Shown: positions 52,886 through 62,449 of the stretch, piece after piece | Layout: every line of letters begins with the position of its first letter | Numbering within the stretch: the stretch's first letter is position 1 | Assembly (NCBI RefSeq): GCF_035934735.1 | Contig: NZ_CP142396.1 | Location: forward strand, 620,001-684,000 | Direction: 5' to 3' | From: Sedimentibacter sp. MB31-C6 | Lineage (GTDB): Bacteria > Bacillota > Clostridia > Tissierellales > Sedimentibacteraceae | DNA: 64,000 nucleotides | Made by a program: the position numbers and the translations under genes | The notes under the pieces: generated by a model | What the model saw: only the letters and a program-made list of their open reading frames with translations | Told to the model about the DNA's origin: nothing | The model's database searches: none

Positions 52886-53899
52886 TTATTCAAACATTAA
52901 TTCTATACTGGACAAATCAATATAAACTTTAGTTCCCTTTGAAATCTCAGAAGTAATATTAATACTATGAGATAATTTTGTTAGAATGCTTTTACATAAA
53001 TAAAGACCTATTCCTGTAGATTTTTTATCTTGTCTACCATTAAATCCTGTAAATCCCCTCTCAAATACCCGTGGTATATCTTCCTGTCGTATACCAATAC
53101 CTGTATCTTCTATTACTAATGTTTTTTCTTTTTCTTTATCCATATATATAAAGATTGTTCCTTCATTTGTATATTTAAGAGCATTCGATAAAATTTGTTC
53201 AATGGCAAATACTAACCATTTCTCATCACTAAGAACTTGACAGTCTGGTTCGTTAAATTCTAATTTCATTTTTTTATAAATAAACATCGTAGAATATTTC
53301 CTTATTGCCTGTTTTATAACCTTTGATAAGCTTATATATTCTAACCTTAAATCTGAATACATATCTTCTAAACGCAAATAGCATAAAACCATTTCCACAT
53401 ATTGCTCTATTTTAAAAAGTTCTAAAGTTAATTTTTTGTTTATACAGTTTTCTTCTGACTGCAATAATAATCTCATTGCAGAAATAGGTGTTTTAATTTG
53501 ATGAACCCACATTGTATAATAATCAATAGTTTCTTGATATTTTATTTTTGCTTTAGATTCCAACTGCACCTTATCATTTAATAATTGATTTATAATTTCT
53601 ATATAATCCTTCTCCAATAAATTTATAGATAACGGTATGCTTGTAATACTTATAATACCATTATCTAATATTTTAGTTAAATTAATGTGCTGCTTATAAA
53701 ATATATAGAAATCATAACTAATTAAAATTATTGCAATAGTTAAAAATAACAATGTTCCATAAAGAATAGCATCAAGATTAATTGAATATAAATAAAAAAC
53801 TATAGAAAAAATTAATATGAATGAACAATATCCAACTATATTTATGATATTTTTTTTTATATATTCTTTCAATATATAATAGATATTGTTATTATCCAT
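52886..53899 (-). CDS. BceS-type intramembrane-sensing histidine kinase
   Basis: A 337-aa sensor kinase with two N-terminal membrane helices (about 14-34 and 38-58) separated by only a few residues, so it has no real extracellular sensor and must be signalled through the BceAB transporter. Phospho-acceptor His lies in HQIKTPISAMRLL; the ATPase domain has N, G1 (EDTGIGI) and G2 (STGIGLYL) boxes. It follows the response regulator by 17 nt. Confidence 0.92.
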   Translation of the reverse strand: MDNNNIYYILKEYIKKNIINIVGYCSFILIFSIVFYLYSINLDAILYGTLLFLTIAIILISYDFYIFYKQHINLTKILDNGIISITSIPLSINLLEKDYIEIINQLLNDKVQLESKAKIKYQETIDYYTMWVHQIKTPISAMRLLLQSEENCINKKLTLELFKIEQYVEMVLCYLRLEDMYSDLRLEYISLSKVIKQAIRKYSTMFIYKKMKLEFNEPDCQVLSDEKWLVFAIEQILSNALKYTNEGTIFIYMDKEKEKTLVIEDTGIGIRQEDIPRVFERGFTGFNGRQDKKSTGIGLYLCKSILTKLSHSINITSEISKGTKVYIDLSSIELMFE

Positions 53900-53916
53900 A
53901 TTTTTTCCTTTCTAAG

Positions 53917-54588
53917 TTATTCTATGATATATCCCATACCTTTTTTTGTTTCAATAAAATTACTTAATCCTATTTCTTCGAGTTTCTTACGAAGTCTTGT
54001 CATATTTACAGTCAATGTATTATCATCAATATAACTATCGCTTTCCCATAATCTTGTCATTATTGCATCTCTATATACTACTTTGCCTAAATTTTCATAT
54101 AAAATCTGCATTATTTTATATTCATTTTTTGATAAATCAATTTTTTGTTCTTGATATGTTAACGTAGTATCACTAAGATTTAATATAGCATTTTTATGTT
54201 CTATTATATTTACCATACCTTGAAAAGAATATGTTCTCCTTACTAACGCATGAACCTTAGCAGTAATAACATTTATATCAAAAGGTTTTGCTACAAAATC
54301 ATCTCCTCCCATATTAATAGCCATAACTATATTCATATTATCTGATGCAGAAGAAATAAATATAATTGGAACTTTAGAGTGTTTACGAATTTCGCTACAC
54401 CAATAAAATCCATTAAAATAAGGCAAAGTAATGTCTAGCAATATTAAATGAGGTTCATGTTGTAAAAATTGCTCAACAATATTTTTAAAATCTGTTATAT
54501 AAATAACCTCATAATCCCATGATTGCAGATGATTTTTTAGTGCTTTAGCAATTGTAAAATCATCTTCTATTATCATAATTTTGTACAT
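53917..54588 (-). CDS. BceR-type OmpR-family response regulator
   Basis: A 223-aa regulator: receiver domain 1-118 with phospho-acceptor Asp in LLDITLPYFNGF and Lys in DFVAKPFD, then a winged-helix DNA-binding domain ending IETKKGMGYIIE. ATG at 54588 with GGAGGG upstream; a longer frame overlaps the preceding gene. It should bind the TNACA-N4-TGTAA box before bceA. It starts 22 nt after the Cys-rich unknown gene, so that gene may share its transcript. Confidence 0.92.
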   Translation of the reverse strand: MYKIMIIEDDFTIAKALKNHLQSWDYEVIYITDFKNIVEQFLQHEPHLILLDITLPYFNGFYWCSEIRKHSKVPIIFISSASDNMNIVMAINMGGDDFVAKPFDINVITAKVHALVRRTYSFQGMVNIIEHKNAILNLSDTTLTYQEQKIDLSKNEYKIMQILYENLGKVVYRDAIMTRLWESDSYIDDNTLTVNMTRLRKKLEEIGLSNFIETKKGMGYIIE

Positions 54589-54610
54589 GATTCCCTCCAA
54601 GACAATGACA

Positions 54611-55663
54611 CTAAACTGCACATGCAACTCTTTGTAACGGTCCATTTGGATTAGGTATTTCTTTAATATCTAAATTTTTAATATTGCAGTAATGTTCAAA
54701 AAACTTTGTAGCCAATTCTTCATCAGCAGTATTTTTCTTAATTTCACATATTTTTTTAAGTATTTGTGCTGCTTGAATATCTGAAATATATCTATATAGT
54801 CCACTACCAAATACTATTTTTTCAGGTTTTTTTTGATTGAAATAATAATCCCAAAATTTTAGTTTTTTAGCTTCTTCGAGAGATAACTCTATCCTATATC
54901 TTTCATTTGCTGCTATATACCCTTCTTCTTTATAATCACCTTCATAGTTTTCTAAAATTAAGAATGCAGCAAAAATAAACCTGTTTTTTTCTTTATCATT
55001 AGGCAATCTAGTAGTTAATAGCGCTAAGCTATTTGAGCAGACATTTCTAAGTTTTCTTGGTTTTCCTTTGTTGGCACCACTATGATTTACCCCTGCAAAA
55101 GCACGCCAATCTACTAACATTTGACTTTCATAACAAACATTTGCCTTTTTACATTTCGATTCAAGATATTCCCTAGAAATATCATTATGTAGATACTGGT
55201 AACAATCACAATCAGGATCTCTACACCATATATGTTTTATGTTATTAACATTATAATTAATTATCTCATCACTACAAACACCTTTATATCCAATGCTATC
55301 ATTATTACTACCACCGTCGCAATAATTACATTTAAATGCTACATTAGAGTCAGTTTTCACTTTTTTAGTTTTCTTTACATTGTCTTTTTCTTCAATTTTC
55401 TTTTCTTCTATTTCACGCTGTTTTTTTAATTCTTCCTTTAATTTCTTTTCTTCTTCTATTTTTATTTTTGTATTTTTATCTTCTTCAACTTGTTTTAACA
55501 AATCTTTATTTTCCAGCTCTAAATATACCCCAATAGCATCTGGATATATGAAATCCTTTACATCATCATTATTAAAACTAATTTTTATAAAATCATTATT
55601 ATGTTCGATTATTTTCCCTTCACCAAAAACAACATGTTTTACTAATTCTCCTACAAATCCCAT
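54611..55663 (-). CDS. unknown protein: N-terminal beta barrel, coiled coil, Cys-rich core
   Basis: A 350-aa protein I do not recognise. Residues 1-50 (VGELVKHVVFGEGKIIEHNNDFIKISF) resemble the Tudor-like DNA/RNA-contacting barrel at the end of UvrD/PcrA and in DUF3553-type proteins. Residues 52-105 are a Lys/Glu-rich coiled coil. Residues 110-180 hold a Cys cluster (CNYCDGG, then CRDPDCDCYQYL), probably metal-binding. The rest is mixed alpha/beta with conserved-looking RNVCSNSLALLTTR and SGLYRYISDIQAAQILKK segments. A good AGGAGGT start and a 22-nt gap to bceR argue for a real gene. Confidence 0.6.
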   Translation of the reverse strand: MGFVGELVKHVVFGEGKIIEHNNDFIKISFNNDDVKDFIYPDAIGVYLELENKDLLKQVEEDKNTKIKIEEEKKLKEELKKQREIEEKKIEEKDNVKKTKKVKTDSNVAFKCNYCDGGSNNDSIGYKGVCSDEIINYNVNNIKHIWCRDPDCDCYQYLHNDISREYLESKCKKANVCYESQMLVDWRAFAGVNHSGANKGKPRKLRNVCSNSLALLTTRLPNDKEKNRFIFAAFLILENYEGDYKEEGYIAANERYRIELSLEEAKKLKFWDYYFNQKKPEKIVFGSGLYRYISDIQAAQILKKICEIKKNTADEELATKFFEHYCNIKNLDIKEIPNPNGPLQRVACAV

Positions 55664-55800
55664 TACATACCTCCTATGTTATTATATCAGCTTATATTTA
55701 TATCATTCAAATGTAAAATCATTACAAAATTGACATAATTTCATTGTACTACACTATAAACTAATAGTCAAATATAGGAAAATTTATAACATTTATTTAA

Positions 55801-55837
55801 ATGTAAACACAGATGAAAATATCATCTGTGTTTACAT
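55801..55837 (-). terminator. 16-bp hairpin at the end of the NdpA-like gene
   Basis: ATGTAAACACAGATGA (55801-55816) pairs perfectly with 55822-55837 across 5 nt, directly abutting the TGA stop; an ATTTAAATAA tail follows on the minus strand. Confidence 0.75.
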
Positions 55838-56835
55838 CATTTATCTATAATACTATCAATGTTTTTCAAAACAATTGAAATAGTTCCATTTGTATTTGTT
55901 ATAAATTCAACTTTGTCTGTATCACTTATCATTTCGTAAGGTATATTTATTTCTATACCTTCATCTGTAATTATTTTCTGCTTTGTTTTGATTTTGTTTG
56001 CATAGTTAAAATTAACTTTTACTTCTGGTTCCTTTATACCTTTTGTCCTAATTTCTTCATTATATGTTTTTTTAATATTTTGGTCTTTAAAAACTTGTTC
56101 TGATATTTGATCTAAATTAATATTTAAAGATTCCTCAACATTTTCTCTGATAATATTTTTAACCTGACTTTTCATAATCATATCATCATCATAGTATTCT
56201 TTAATTATTTTATCAGTTGTATCAGTAATTATCTTAACCTTTTCTTTGTCTGATTTTTCTTCTTTACAACCAAGTAGATATTTTGATATATAATAACATG
56301 GTTCATTATATACCTGACACTTTTTCTCTTTAACAAAAACTTCAAAGTTATTAAGATCTACAAAGATAACTTCATCTATTTTCTGAGTTGCTGAAGGTAA
56401 TGAACAAGGTTGCTCAATTATAATATTTTTAGCCCCTTCTTCTTCTTTAGTGTAATGAATATAACCTTTTTTATAATTTAATTTCATAATTATCATATAA
56501 TCTTTATTATAAACATTAGCTTGCACAAACAAAAGGTCACATGTTTTTATATCTGGATTTTCTGATATTAATTTATAAAAAAATTCTGATATTTCTTTTG
56601 TAAATTTTTTAAACTCAAATTTATCTATATATTCTTTAATATTTTTATAAAAAAAACCGTCTTCATTTATAAATTTTGTTTTTTTCAAATCTGCATCATT
56701 GTAACATTTTAATATATGCTTTTCTATATATTCTCTCATATCTTCACCTAATGACATGAGATTCTCTGATAATACTGGTACTCCTAGACTAGTATCTAGA
56801 ATATGTAATATCGCCCTTGATATTGATACGCTCAT
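55837..56835 (-). CDS. nucleoid-associated protein NdpA/YejK-like
   Basis: A 332-aa protein matching the 37-kDa nucleoid-associated (YejK/NdpA) family: ISRAILHILDTSLGVPVLSE at the start, a central DLLFVQANVYNKDYMIIMKLNY strand pair, and FVDLNNFEVFVKEK. Family members associate with DNA; one phage-associated homologue acts in defence contexts, but a specific role here is not shown. The C-terminal third is lysine-rich. Ribosome site GAGGG. It follows the gamma carbonic anhydrase gene by 39 nt. Confidence 0.78.
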   Translation of the reverse strand: MSVSISRAILHILDTSLGVPVLSENLMSLGEDMREYIEKHILKCYNDADLKKTKFINEDGFFYKNIKEYIDKFEFKKFTKEISEFFYKLISENPDIKTCDLLFVQANVYNKDYMIIMKLNYKKGYIHYTKEEEGAKNIIIEQPCSLPSATQKIDEVIFVDLNNFEVFVKEKKCQVYNEPCYYISKYLLGCKEEKSDKEKVKIITDTTDKIIKEYYDDDMIMKSQVKNIIRENVEESLNINLDQISEQVFKDQNIKKTYNEEIRTKGIKEPEVKVNFNYANKIKTKQKIITDEGIEINIPYEMISDTDKVEFITNTNGTISIVLKNIDSIIDK

Positions 56836-56874
56836 TTTTCCCTCTTTTGTCTTTTCCTTATTGTCTTAATATTT

Positions 56875-57423
56875 TTATATTATATCTTCATTATTATATA
56901 TTTCTCCACCTGCATTTGGTAATATACCATATTGTTTAGTCCATAAAGTTTTATATTTAACTGCTTGAGCATGTATATTATCTATTTTTTCAGGAATAGT
57001 CTTTATCACTTTTCCAGGTATACCTACTACCATTGAAAATGGAGGAATTATTGCATTTTCTTTGACTACTGCTCCCGCAGCAATAATACTGCCTCTACCT
57101 ATTACAGCTCCATTCAATATAACTGAACCCATACCAATTAAGCAGTGATCTTCAATTACGCAACCATGTATTATTGCTCCATGTCCTACAGTAACATAAT
57201 CTCCAATTATTGTAGGATTGTCCCCTTCAACATGAACTACTGAATTATCTTGAATATTTGTATACTTTCCTATTTTAATACTGTTAACATCTCCTCTTAT
57301 TACAGTATTGTACCAAATGCTACAATATTCTTCTAAGGTTACTGCTCCAATTACTTGTGCTCCATCTGCTATATATGCTCTTTTATCTATTTCAGGAAAT
57401 ACACCTTGAAATTCCTTAATCAT
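56875..57423 (-). CDS. gamma-class carbonic anhydrase-like hexapeptide protein
   Basis: A 182-aa left-handed beta-helix trimer of the YrdA/PaaY/CaiE group. Hexapeptide repeats run from about 10 to 140, and the zinc-site pattern is kept: His in SVVHVEG and the pair in GHGAIIHGCVIEDHCLIG. Either CO2 hydration or a related metallo-activity is possible; the acidic loop of true Cam is absent. GAGG precedes the ATG, and the SLH-HtrA gene ends 21 nt upstream. Confidence 0.87.
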   Translation of the reverse strand: MIKEFQGVFPEIDKRAYIADGAQVIGAVTLEEYCSIWYNTVIRGDVNSIKIGKYTNIQDNSVVHVEGDNPTIIGDYVTVGHGAIIHGCVIEDHCLIGMGSVILNGAVIGRGSIIAAGAVVKENAIIPPFSMVVGIPGKVIKTIPEKIDNIHAQAVKYKTLWTKQYGILPNAGGEIYNNEDII

Positions 57424-57443
57424 CTGTTTATACCTCTCTTATG

Positions 57444-59306
57444 TTATATATCATATATTACTACAATAAATACTGTAGTATCTGCTAATTGTGATAGTCC
57501 AAACATAACTTCTTTGCCTAAACTCTTATTGCTAAAGACCAACACTTCATTACCACTTTCGTCATAAAAATTATTACTATAATAAAATCCATTAGATAAT
57601 AAGTAAGATGAATATAGTTCTAAATCATCTGGTTCTACATCTAAAATATTGTATGTATATGAATTATCTAGTGCAATGTAAGGTTCACAATTTGTTATTT
57701 TACCAAAATCAGGTACTCCATTATGTGCATCATAATAAATAGAATATGTTTCTTCTTCTCCTTTTACAAAGCTAAACACCTGACTATCGCTAGATTCAAT
57801 ACCATCTTTAACACTTGTTACAATTATATTATATCTAATACCATTCTCCAAGTCATAATATTCAGCACTATACTCGTCATCATAATAGAACTTTATTTTC
57901 GAATCATTATCTTCATCATACCAGTATGAGCTCTCTCCATCAACTTGATAATAAAAATGGTAATAATCAGCATTTGGAACTGGATCCCAATTAATATATA
58001 CAGTATCATCAGTTTCATCTACTATTCCAATATTATTTGGTGGATATAATTCATTTTCATAAGAAGTTGTATCATTTCCAAAAATATCAACTGGAATTAA
58101 ATCTTTATCTGAAACCTCCTCAAGTAAATTTACAGGAATTGCAAAACCCATGTTTTCAGATTCAGTAAACTTAGCATAAACAATACCTATTAATTCTCCA
58201 TTTTTATTAAAGAGTCCTCCACCACTACTACCAGAGCCAATAGCTGCTGATATTTGAATATCATTCTGTCTTATTGCAGATATAATACCCTCAGTTACTG
58301 TGTTAAAATACCCATATGGGCTACCTATTGCAACAACAGACTCTCCTAATTTAAGTGTTTTAGAATCACCAATATCTACTGATTCTAGGTCTGTTTTATC
58401 TACTTTAATAACTGCTAAATCTAAATTTTCATCATAATCTTGTATATAAACGTCTTCAGAATAAACACTTCCGTCATTAAAATAAACTGTTATTTCCTTT
58501 GCACCTTTTATTACATGATAGTTAGTTATTATTTCACCATCGGAACTTATTATAACACCACTACCTTGACTAGTTCCTTCAGGTACTGAGCAAGATAACA
58601 TTACGATACTTTTAACATTTTCTGCTACTTCAGCAGTATCTTTTTCTTGTTTAATTGTTTCAGATATTATCTTTTCTTTAAACTTGTTACCGATATTTTC
58701 ATCTACCTTACCATCAACAATTAAAATATCAATTAAAAGTGCATCTTTGCCTTTGTATGGAAACTTCAAAGTATCATATGAAGTTTTTGCAACATGAGAA
58801 CGTAAAAATGTTGAACTTGCTAAAGTTCCATACATATCTGTATCTATTAAACCTAATTTCAAAGCATAGTTTAGTGCATTTATATATGTAAAGTCTCCTT
58901 CACTGTCATCATATCCTAAACTTCTTAGTAAAAATGTAATATATGCTTTTGCTTCTAGTGTATTATTTGAACCAAATTTAGTATCACTTATTCCCTTTGT
59001 AAGACCTTCTTCATAAGCATAAGCTACATAACCTTTAGCCCAATCAGGAACATCTGTAAATGGTATTTTTAAATCGGACATTGTTTTTGCATCTTCTTCA
59101 GCACCTAATAATCGAATTAACATAACAATTCCTTCAACCCTTGTAGGAGCCCTATCTAACTCAAATCCATTTTCTGTACCCAAAAAAACACCTAAGTCAA
59201 ATAAGCTATCTGCGTATTCATTATAATCTGTAACAGCATAAACATTTATTGAGGAAAATAATACTATAAAAAGCACAATTAATGCTAGCAAACTATTTTT
59301 CTTCAA
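57444..59306 (-). CDS. exported SLH-domain HtrA-type serine protease with Fn3 domain
   Basis: A 620-aa envelope protease. A signal peptide (1-24) is followed by two or three S-layer homology repeats (about 28-190), then a trypsin-like domain (about 225-410) with His in NYHVIKGAK, Asp in NLDLAVIKV and Ser in GSGSSGGGLF. A fibronectin type III-like domain follows (about 425-525), then a C-terminal region without PDZ domains. The SLH part would anchor it to the cell wall; the protease part resembles DegP. Start TTG after GGTGGAG. It may handle misfolded envelope proteins. Neighbours downstream: gamma carbonic anhydrase and NdpA-like protein. Confidence 0.88.
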   Translation of the reverse strand: MKKNSLLALIVLFIVLFSSINVYAVTDYNEYADSLFDLGVFLGTENGFELDRAPTRVEGIVMLIRLLGAEEDAKTMSDLKIPFTDVPDWAKGYVAYAYEEGLTKGISDTKFGSNNTLEAKAYITFLLRSLGYDDSEGDFTYINALNYALKLGLIDTDMYGTLASSTFLRSHVAKTSYDTLKFPYKGKDALLIDILIVDGKVDENIGNKFKEKIISETIKQEKDTAEVAENVKSIVMLSCSVPEGTSQGSGVIISSDGEIITNYHVIKGAKEITVYFNDGSVYSEDVYIQDYDENLDLAVIKVDKTDLESVDIGDSKTLKLGESVVAIGSPYGYFNTVTEGIISAIRQNDIQISAAIGSGSSGGGLFNKNGELIGIVYAKFTESENMGFAIPVNLLEEVSDKDLIPVDIFGNDTTSYENELYPPNNIGIVDETDDTVYINWDPVPNADYYHFYYQVDGESSYWYDEDNDSKIKFYYDDEYSAEYYDLENGIRYNIIVTSVKDGIESSDSQVFSFVKGEEETYSIYYDAHNGVPDFGKITNCEPYIALDNSYTYNILDVEPDDLELYSSYLLSNGFYYSNNFYDESGNEVLVFSNKSLGKEVMFGLSQLADTTVFIVVIYDI

Positions 59307-59434
59307 ATTTACTCCACCTTTCCTTTGCTAACTTTACAATGTTAAAATAAATTACTATTAAAATAATTCTACATTAATATGACAATTTTTTCAATGTATT
59401 TTACTTCCAAAATTAAATTAAAAGAAAAAATAAC

Positions 59435-59462
59435 AAAAGCATTGCAATATTGCAATGCTTTT
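59435..59462 (-). terminator. 28-bp palindromic terminator
   Basis: AAAAGCATTGCAAT and its exact complement adjoin with no unpaired centre; TTATTTTTTC follows on the minus strand. It lies 130 nt past the nhaC stop, beyond repeats G and H, and faces the SLH-HtrA start region. Confidence 0.78.
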
Positions 59463-59474
59463 AAAATGTAAATC

Positions 59475-59575
59475 GTAGGGTATGCATTTTATGCATACCG
59501 CGGGACGCATGCAATGCGTCCCCTACAGTGAGGATATCATAAATACTCTGCGGTCGTGTGCAATGCGTCCCTACA
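59475..59575. repeat. REP-like double-hairpin repeat, copies G (full) and H (half)
   Basis: Copy G (59475-59527) is complete, GTAGGG to CCCTACA. Copy H (about 59557-59575, TGTGCAATGCGTCCCTACA) is a right-end remnant. Together they fill much of the gap downstream of the second nhaC gene. Confidence 0.87.
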
Positions 59576-59590
59576 GTAAAATTGTTTTAA

Positions 59591-61000
59591 CTACATGCTT
59601 GTAAAACCTATAATCAAATAAGCGATTAATGCTATACCACCACAAATAAGTGCATATGGTATTTGTGTTTTTACGTGGTCTATATGGTCTGCTGCCGCCC
59701 CTGTAGAGGCAAGGATTGTTGTATCTGATAATGGTGAACAGTGATCACCAAATACTCCACCACCTGCAACTGCAGAAAATGATGCAACTACTAACGTCGT
59801 TACAACTCCACCTGTAAAATTAAATGCTAAAGGTAATGCTATTGGCATACATATTGCGAATGTTCCCCAAGATGAACCAGTTGAAAAAGCCATTATTGCT
59901 GAAATAATAAAGATTATTGCTGGCAACAATTGTGGAGTTAAAAATCCTTCACTAACTGAAATAATATAATTAGCTGTTCCCATAGTTTTACTTAATGAAT
60001 TTATTGAATAGGCTAATGCTAAAATAATTACTGCAGGAATAGCTCCTTTTATACCATCTGTAGCTGTATCCATTATTTCTTTAAATGGTATACCTTGTAT
60101 AAACATACTAATTCCCATAAATATAATTACAAACAAAAATGCTTCCATTGTTTTAGCTGATTTTAACGTAACATAAGTACCCACAGCAATTACTACAATC
60201 ATAATAACTGGCAATACAAAGTTTAAGAATACTTTTTGTTTAATTCCTGGATAAGCTTCCATATCTGTTAACTCTTTACCTATTAATGGATTAGCACCAT
60301 CTCTTATAACTTTGCCCTCATTTATAGCCCTTTCTTCTGCTTTTTTCATAGGACCAAAATCTTTTATTACTCCACCTGCTACTAATCCTACAAAAGCAAC
60401 TGTTATTAATGCATAAAAATTAAATGGCATAGCTTTAATAAATAACTGTGTAGCATCTTCCTGAGTAACTATAGCTCCAACTCCAATAGCTAATCCACTT
60501 AAATATGCTGCCCATCCTGTAATAGGTACTAAAACACTTACTGGTGCTGCTCCTGAGTCAGCTATATAAGATAATTTTTCTCTTGATATTTTAGCTTTAT
60601 CTGAAATACTTCTCATTGTAGTACCTACAAATAATGGACTAAATGAATCACTAAAATAAACAAACATACCTAATACCCATGCTACTAATTGAATTGCTCT
60701 TCTACTTAATTGTTTATCTTGAATATATTGAGCAAAACCTTGAATAGCACCGGTTTTTTGAAAAAAAGCTACTAATATTCCTATAAAAGTATTTAATAAC
60801 ATAACCCATGAAAAACTCGTTGAACCTAAACTTGTTTTTAATAAAGTAGGAAATCCCATTAATCCCTGTCCTGCTAATAAAGTTCCAGATATACATGCTA
60901 TCATTAAAGATATTACAGTATTTCTCGTTACAAATGATAATACAATAGCTAATACGGCAGGTATAAGTGATAAAATACCTAAATTCAATACTTCTTCCAT
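59591..61000 (-). CDS. NhaC-family Na+/H+ antiporter-like carrier, copy 2
   Basis: A 469-aa, roughly 12-helix NhaC protein with FSDSFSPLFVGTTMRSISDKAKIS split over a loop, and the late GDHCSPLSDTTILASTGAAADHIDH motif. ATG at 61000 with AGGAGG 7 nt upstream. It is the second gene after alanine dehydrogenase, so it may be a Na+-coupled amino-acid or organic-acid carrier or restore the ion balance during amino-acid use. It shares a sigma-54 promoter with that gene. Confidence 0.87.
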   Translation of the reverse strand: MEEVLNLGILSLIPAVLAIVLSFVTRNTVISLMIACISGTLLAGQGLMGFPTLLKTSLGSTSFSWVMLLNTFIGILVAFFQKTGAIQGFAQYIQDKQLSRRAIQLVAWVLGMFVYFSDSFSPLFVGTTMRSISDKAKISREKLSYIADSGAAPVSVLVPITGWAAYLSGLAIGVGAIVTQEDATQLFIKAMPFNFYALITVAFVGLVAGGVIKDFGPMKKAEERAINEGKVIRDGANPLIGKELTDMEAYPGIKQKVFLNFVLPVIMIVVIAVGTYVTLKSAKTMEAFLFVIIFMGISMFIQGIPFKEIMDTATDGIKGAIPAVIILALAYSINSLSKTMGTANYIISVSEGFLTPQLLPAIIFIISAIMAFSTGSSWGTFAICMPIALPLAFNFTGGVVTTLVVASFSAVAGGGVFGDHCSPLSDTTILASTGAAADHIDHVKTQIPYALICGGIALIAYLIIGFTSM

Positions 61001-61091
61001 TTCTCTTCCTCCTATTTTTCCCCTCATATTAGTAGTTATGAGGGAACTATTATTGTATTTATTTCAATTTATAAATAATAAATTTATAACT

Positions 61092-62255
61092 TTATAACTT
61101 TATAAAGTTTTCTGACCTGGTAACAGTTGCAGGTGGTGCTGGATCTAATTTTTCATTAGATATATTTAATATATCTTCAGGTTTAATCCACGGTCTATTT
61201 TGAATAGCACTTGTCTCCTCATGTGTCAAATATCCCTTATATGATGTCAAGCTTCTTCTCAAGAAACCGTCCTTAGCACATGCCTTTTCTATGCCTAAAT
61301 TTAAAATATTCCTTATATGAGGATTTACAGAAGCTGCATAAGCAATCGTAGTAGAATTAGCTATTGCTCCTGGTATATTTCCAACACAATAATGAACAAC
61401 TCCTTCTTCCACGTATCTTGGATTTTCATGTGTCGTTTCATGGAATGTTTCAATTACTCCATAATCATTACTTATGTCAACTATAACAGAACCCTCTGGC
61501 ATCATTTTAACCATTTCTCTGTCAATTAAAAAATCATTTTTGCCTTTTGGCCATTTAACACTATTGATTAATAAGTCTATTTCGGGCAACATTTTTTTAA
61601 TATTATATTTGTTTGATATTTGAGTATTAACCTTTTCATTGTATAATTTACCAATTTCTCTTAAAGTAGCTATATTAACATCCATTACAGTTACCCAAGC
61701 TCCTAAAGATTGTAATACCTGTAATGCACTTTTACCTACTATACCTCCTCCTAATATTAAAACTTTAATACCAGGGGCTCCAGCTAAACCACTTACAAAT
61801 TTACCACTTCCTCCATTAATAGATAGAAGTGATTCTAATCCCATTAAAGCACCTTGTTTTCCTGCAGCTTCACAATTTGGTGAACCATATCTATGAGAAT
61901 CTTCTGCAGTAAATGCAATTACCTTTTTATCCAACAATGCTTGAACTTCTTCCTCATGTGCCGCAGGATGAATACATGTAAATATTATTTGATTTTCTCG
62001 CAATAAATCATACTCACATGGCTCTATTTCTTTAACTTTAGCTACCAAATCACATTTAGAGTATATTTCCTCCATTGTGTCTACAATTTCAGCTCCTGTT
62101 TTTACATAATCTTCATCAGCAAAACCAGCTTTTTCACCTGCACCTTTTTGAACTAATACCTTATGTCCATCATCAATAATAGTTGATACTTCAGACGGAG
62201 TTGCAATTACTCTGTACTCTCCATTCTTAATATCTTTTAAAACACCAAATATCAC
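61092..62255 (-). CDS. ald: alanine dehydrogenase-family enzyme
   Basis: NAD-dependent oxidative deamination of L-alanine to pyruvate, or a close relative. The 387-aa protein has the AlaDH/PNT N-terminal (GVLKDIKNGEYRVIATPSEVS, with Lys in LVAKVKE) and a Rossmann domain (VLILGGGIVGKSALQV). The central segment TCIHPAAHEEEVQALL and the ESLLSINGGSG region are divergent from standard AlaDH, so another amino acid is possible. Start GTG with GGAGG 6 nt upstream. It is first in an operon read from a -24/-12 promoter. Confidence 0.85.
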   Translation of the reverse strand: MIFGVLKDIKNGEYRVIATPSEVSTIIDDGHKVLVQKGAGEKAGFADEDYVKTGAEIVDTMEEIYSKCDLVAKVKEIEPCEYDLLRENQIIFTCIHPAAHEEEVQALLDKKVIAFTAEDSHRYGSPNCEAAGKQGALMGLESLLSINGGSGKFVSGLAGAPGIKVLILGGGIVGKSALQVLQSLGAWVTVMDVNIATLREIGKLYNEKVNTQISNKYNIKKMLPEIDLLINSVKWPKGKNDFLIDREMVKMMPEGSVIVDISNDYGVIETFHETTHENPRYVEEGVVHYCVGNIPGAIANSTTIAYAASVNPHIRNILNLGIEKACAKDGFLRRSLTSYKGYLTHEETSAIQNRPWIKPEDILNISNEKLDPAPPATVTRSENFIKL

Positions 62256-62294
62256 AATATGCCTCCTGTAAATTTATTTAGTCATATTAAATAT

Positions 62295-62310
62295 TGCAAG
62301 TTATATGCCA
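62295..62310 (-). promoter_or_regulatory. sigma-54 (-24/-12) promoter of ald-nhaC
   Basis: TGGCAT-ATAAC-TTGCA, with GG and GC the required 10 bp apart, matches TGGCAC-N5-TTGCA. It lies about 40 bp before the ald start and 140 bp after the stop of a sigma-54 activator gene. Confidence 0.85.
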
Positions 62311-62394
62311 TGCTTTAGTATTTGTTTTTACAATAGAAAATGTACAGAATTTCAATCAATCGTTCAGTTTTAACATTTAAATAAGTATATTTAA

Positions 62395-62434
62395 TAGCCC
62401 ACACATGGGCACTGCCATGCTCATATGTGGGCTA
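62395..62434 (-). terminator. terminator-like hairpin after the sigma-54 activator gene
   Basis: TAGCCCACA (62395-62403) pairs with TGTGGGCTA (62426-62434), and the stem extends by ATG/CAT after one mismatch. ATTAAATATA follows on the minus strand; the T-run is weak. It separates the activator gene from the sigma-54 promoter. Confidence 0.65.
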
Positions 62435-62449
62435 TCGATTTCTAATTAT

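Noticed and set aside
3431-59575. CRISPR array or tandem repeat
   Set aside because: The GTAGGG...CCCTAC units are scattered over 56 kb in both orientations, with no regular spacers and no cas genes.
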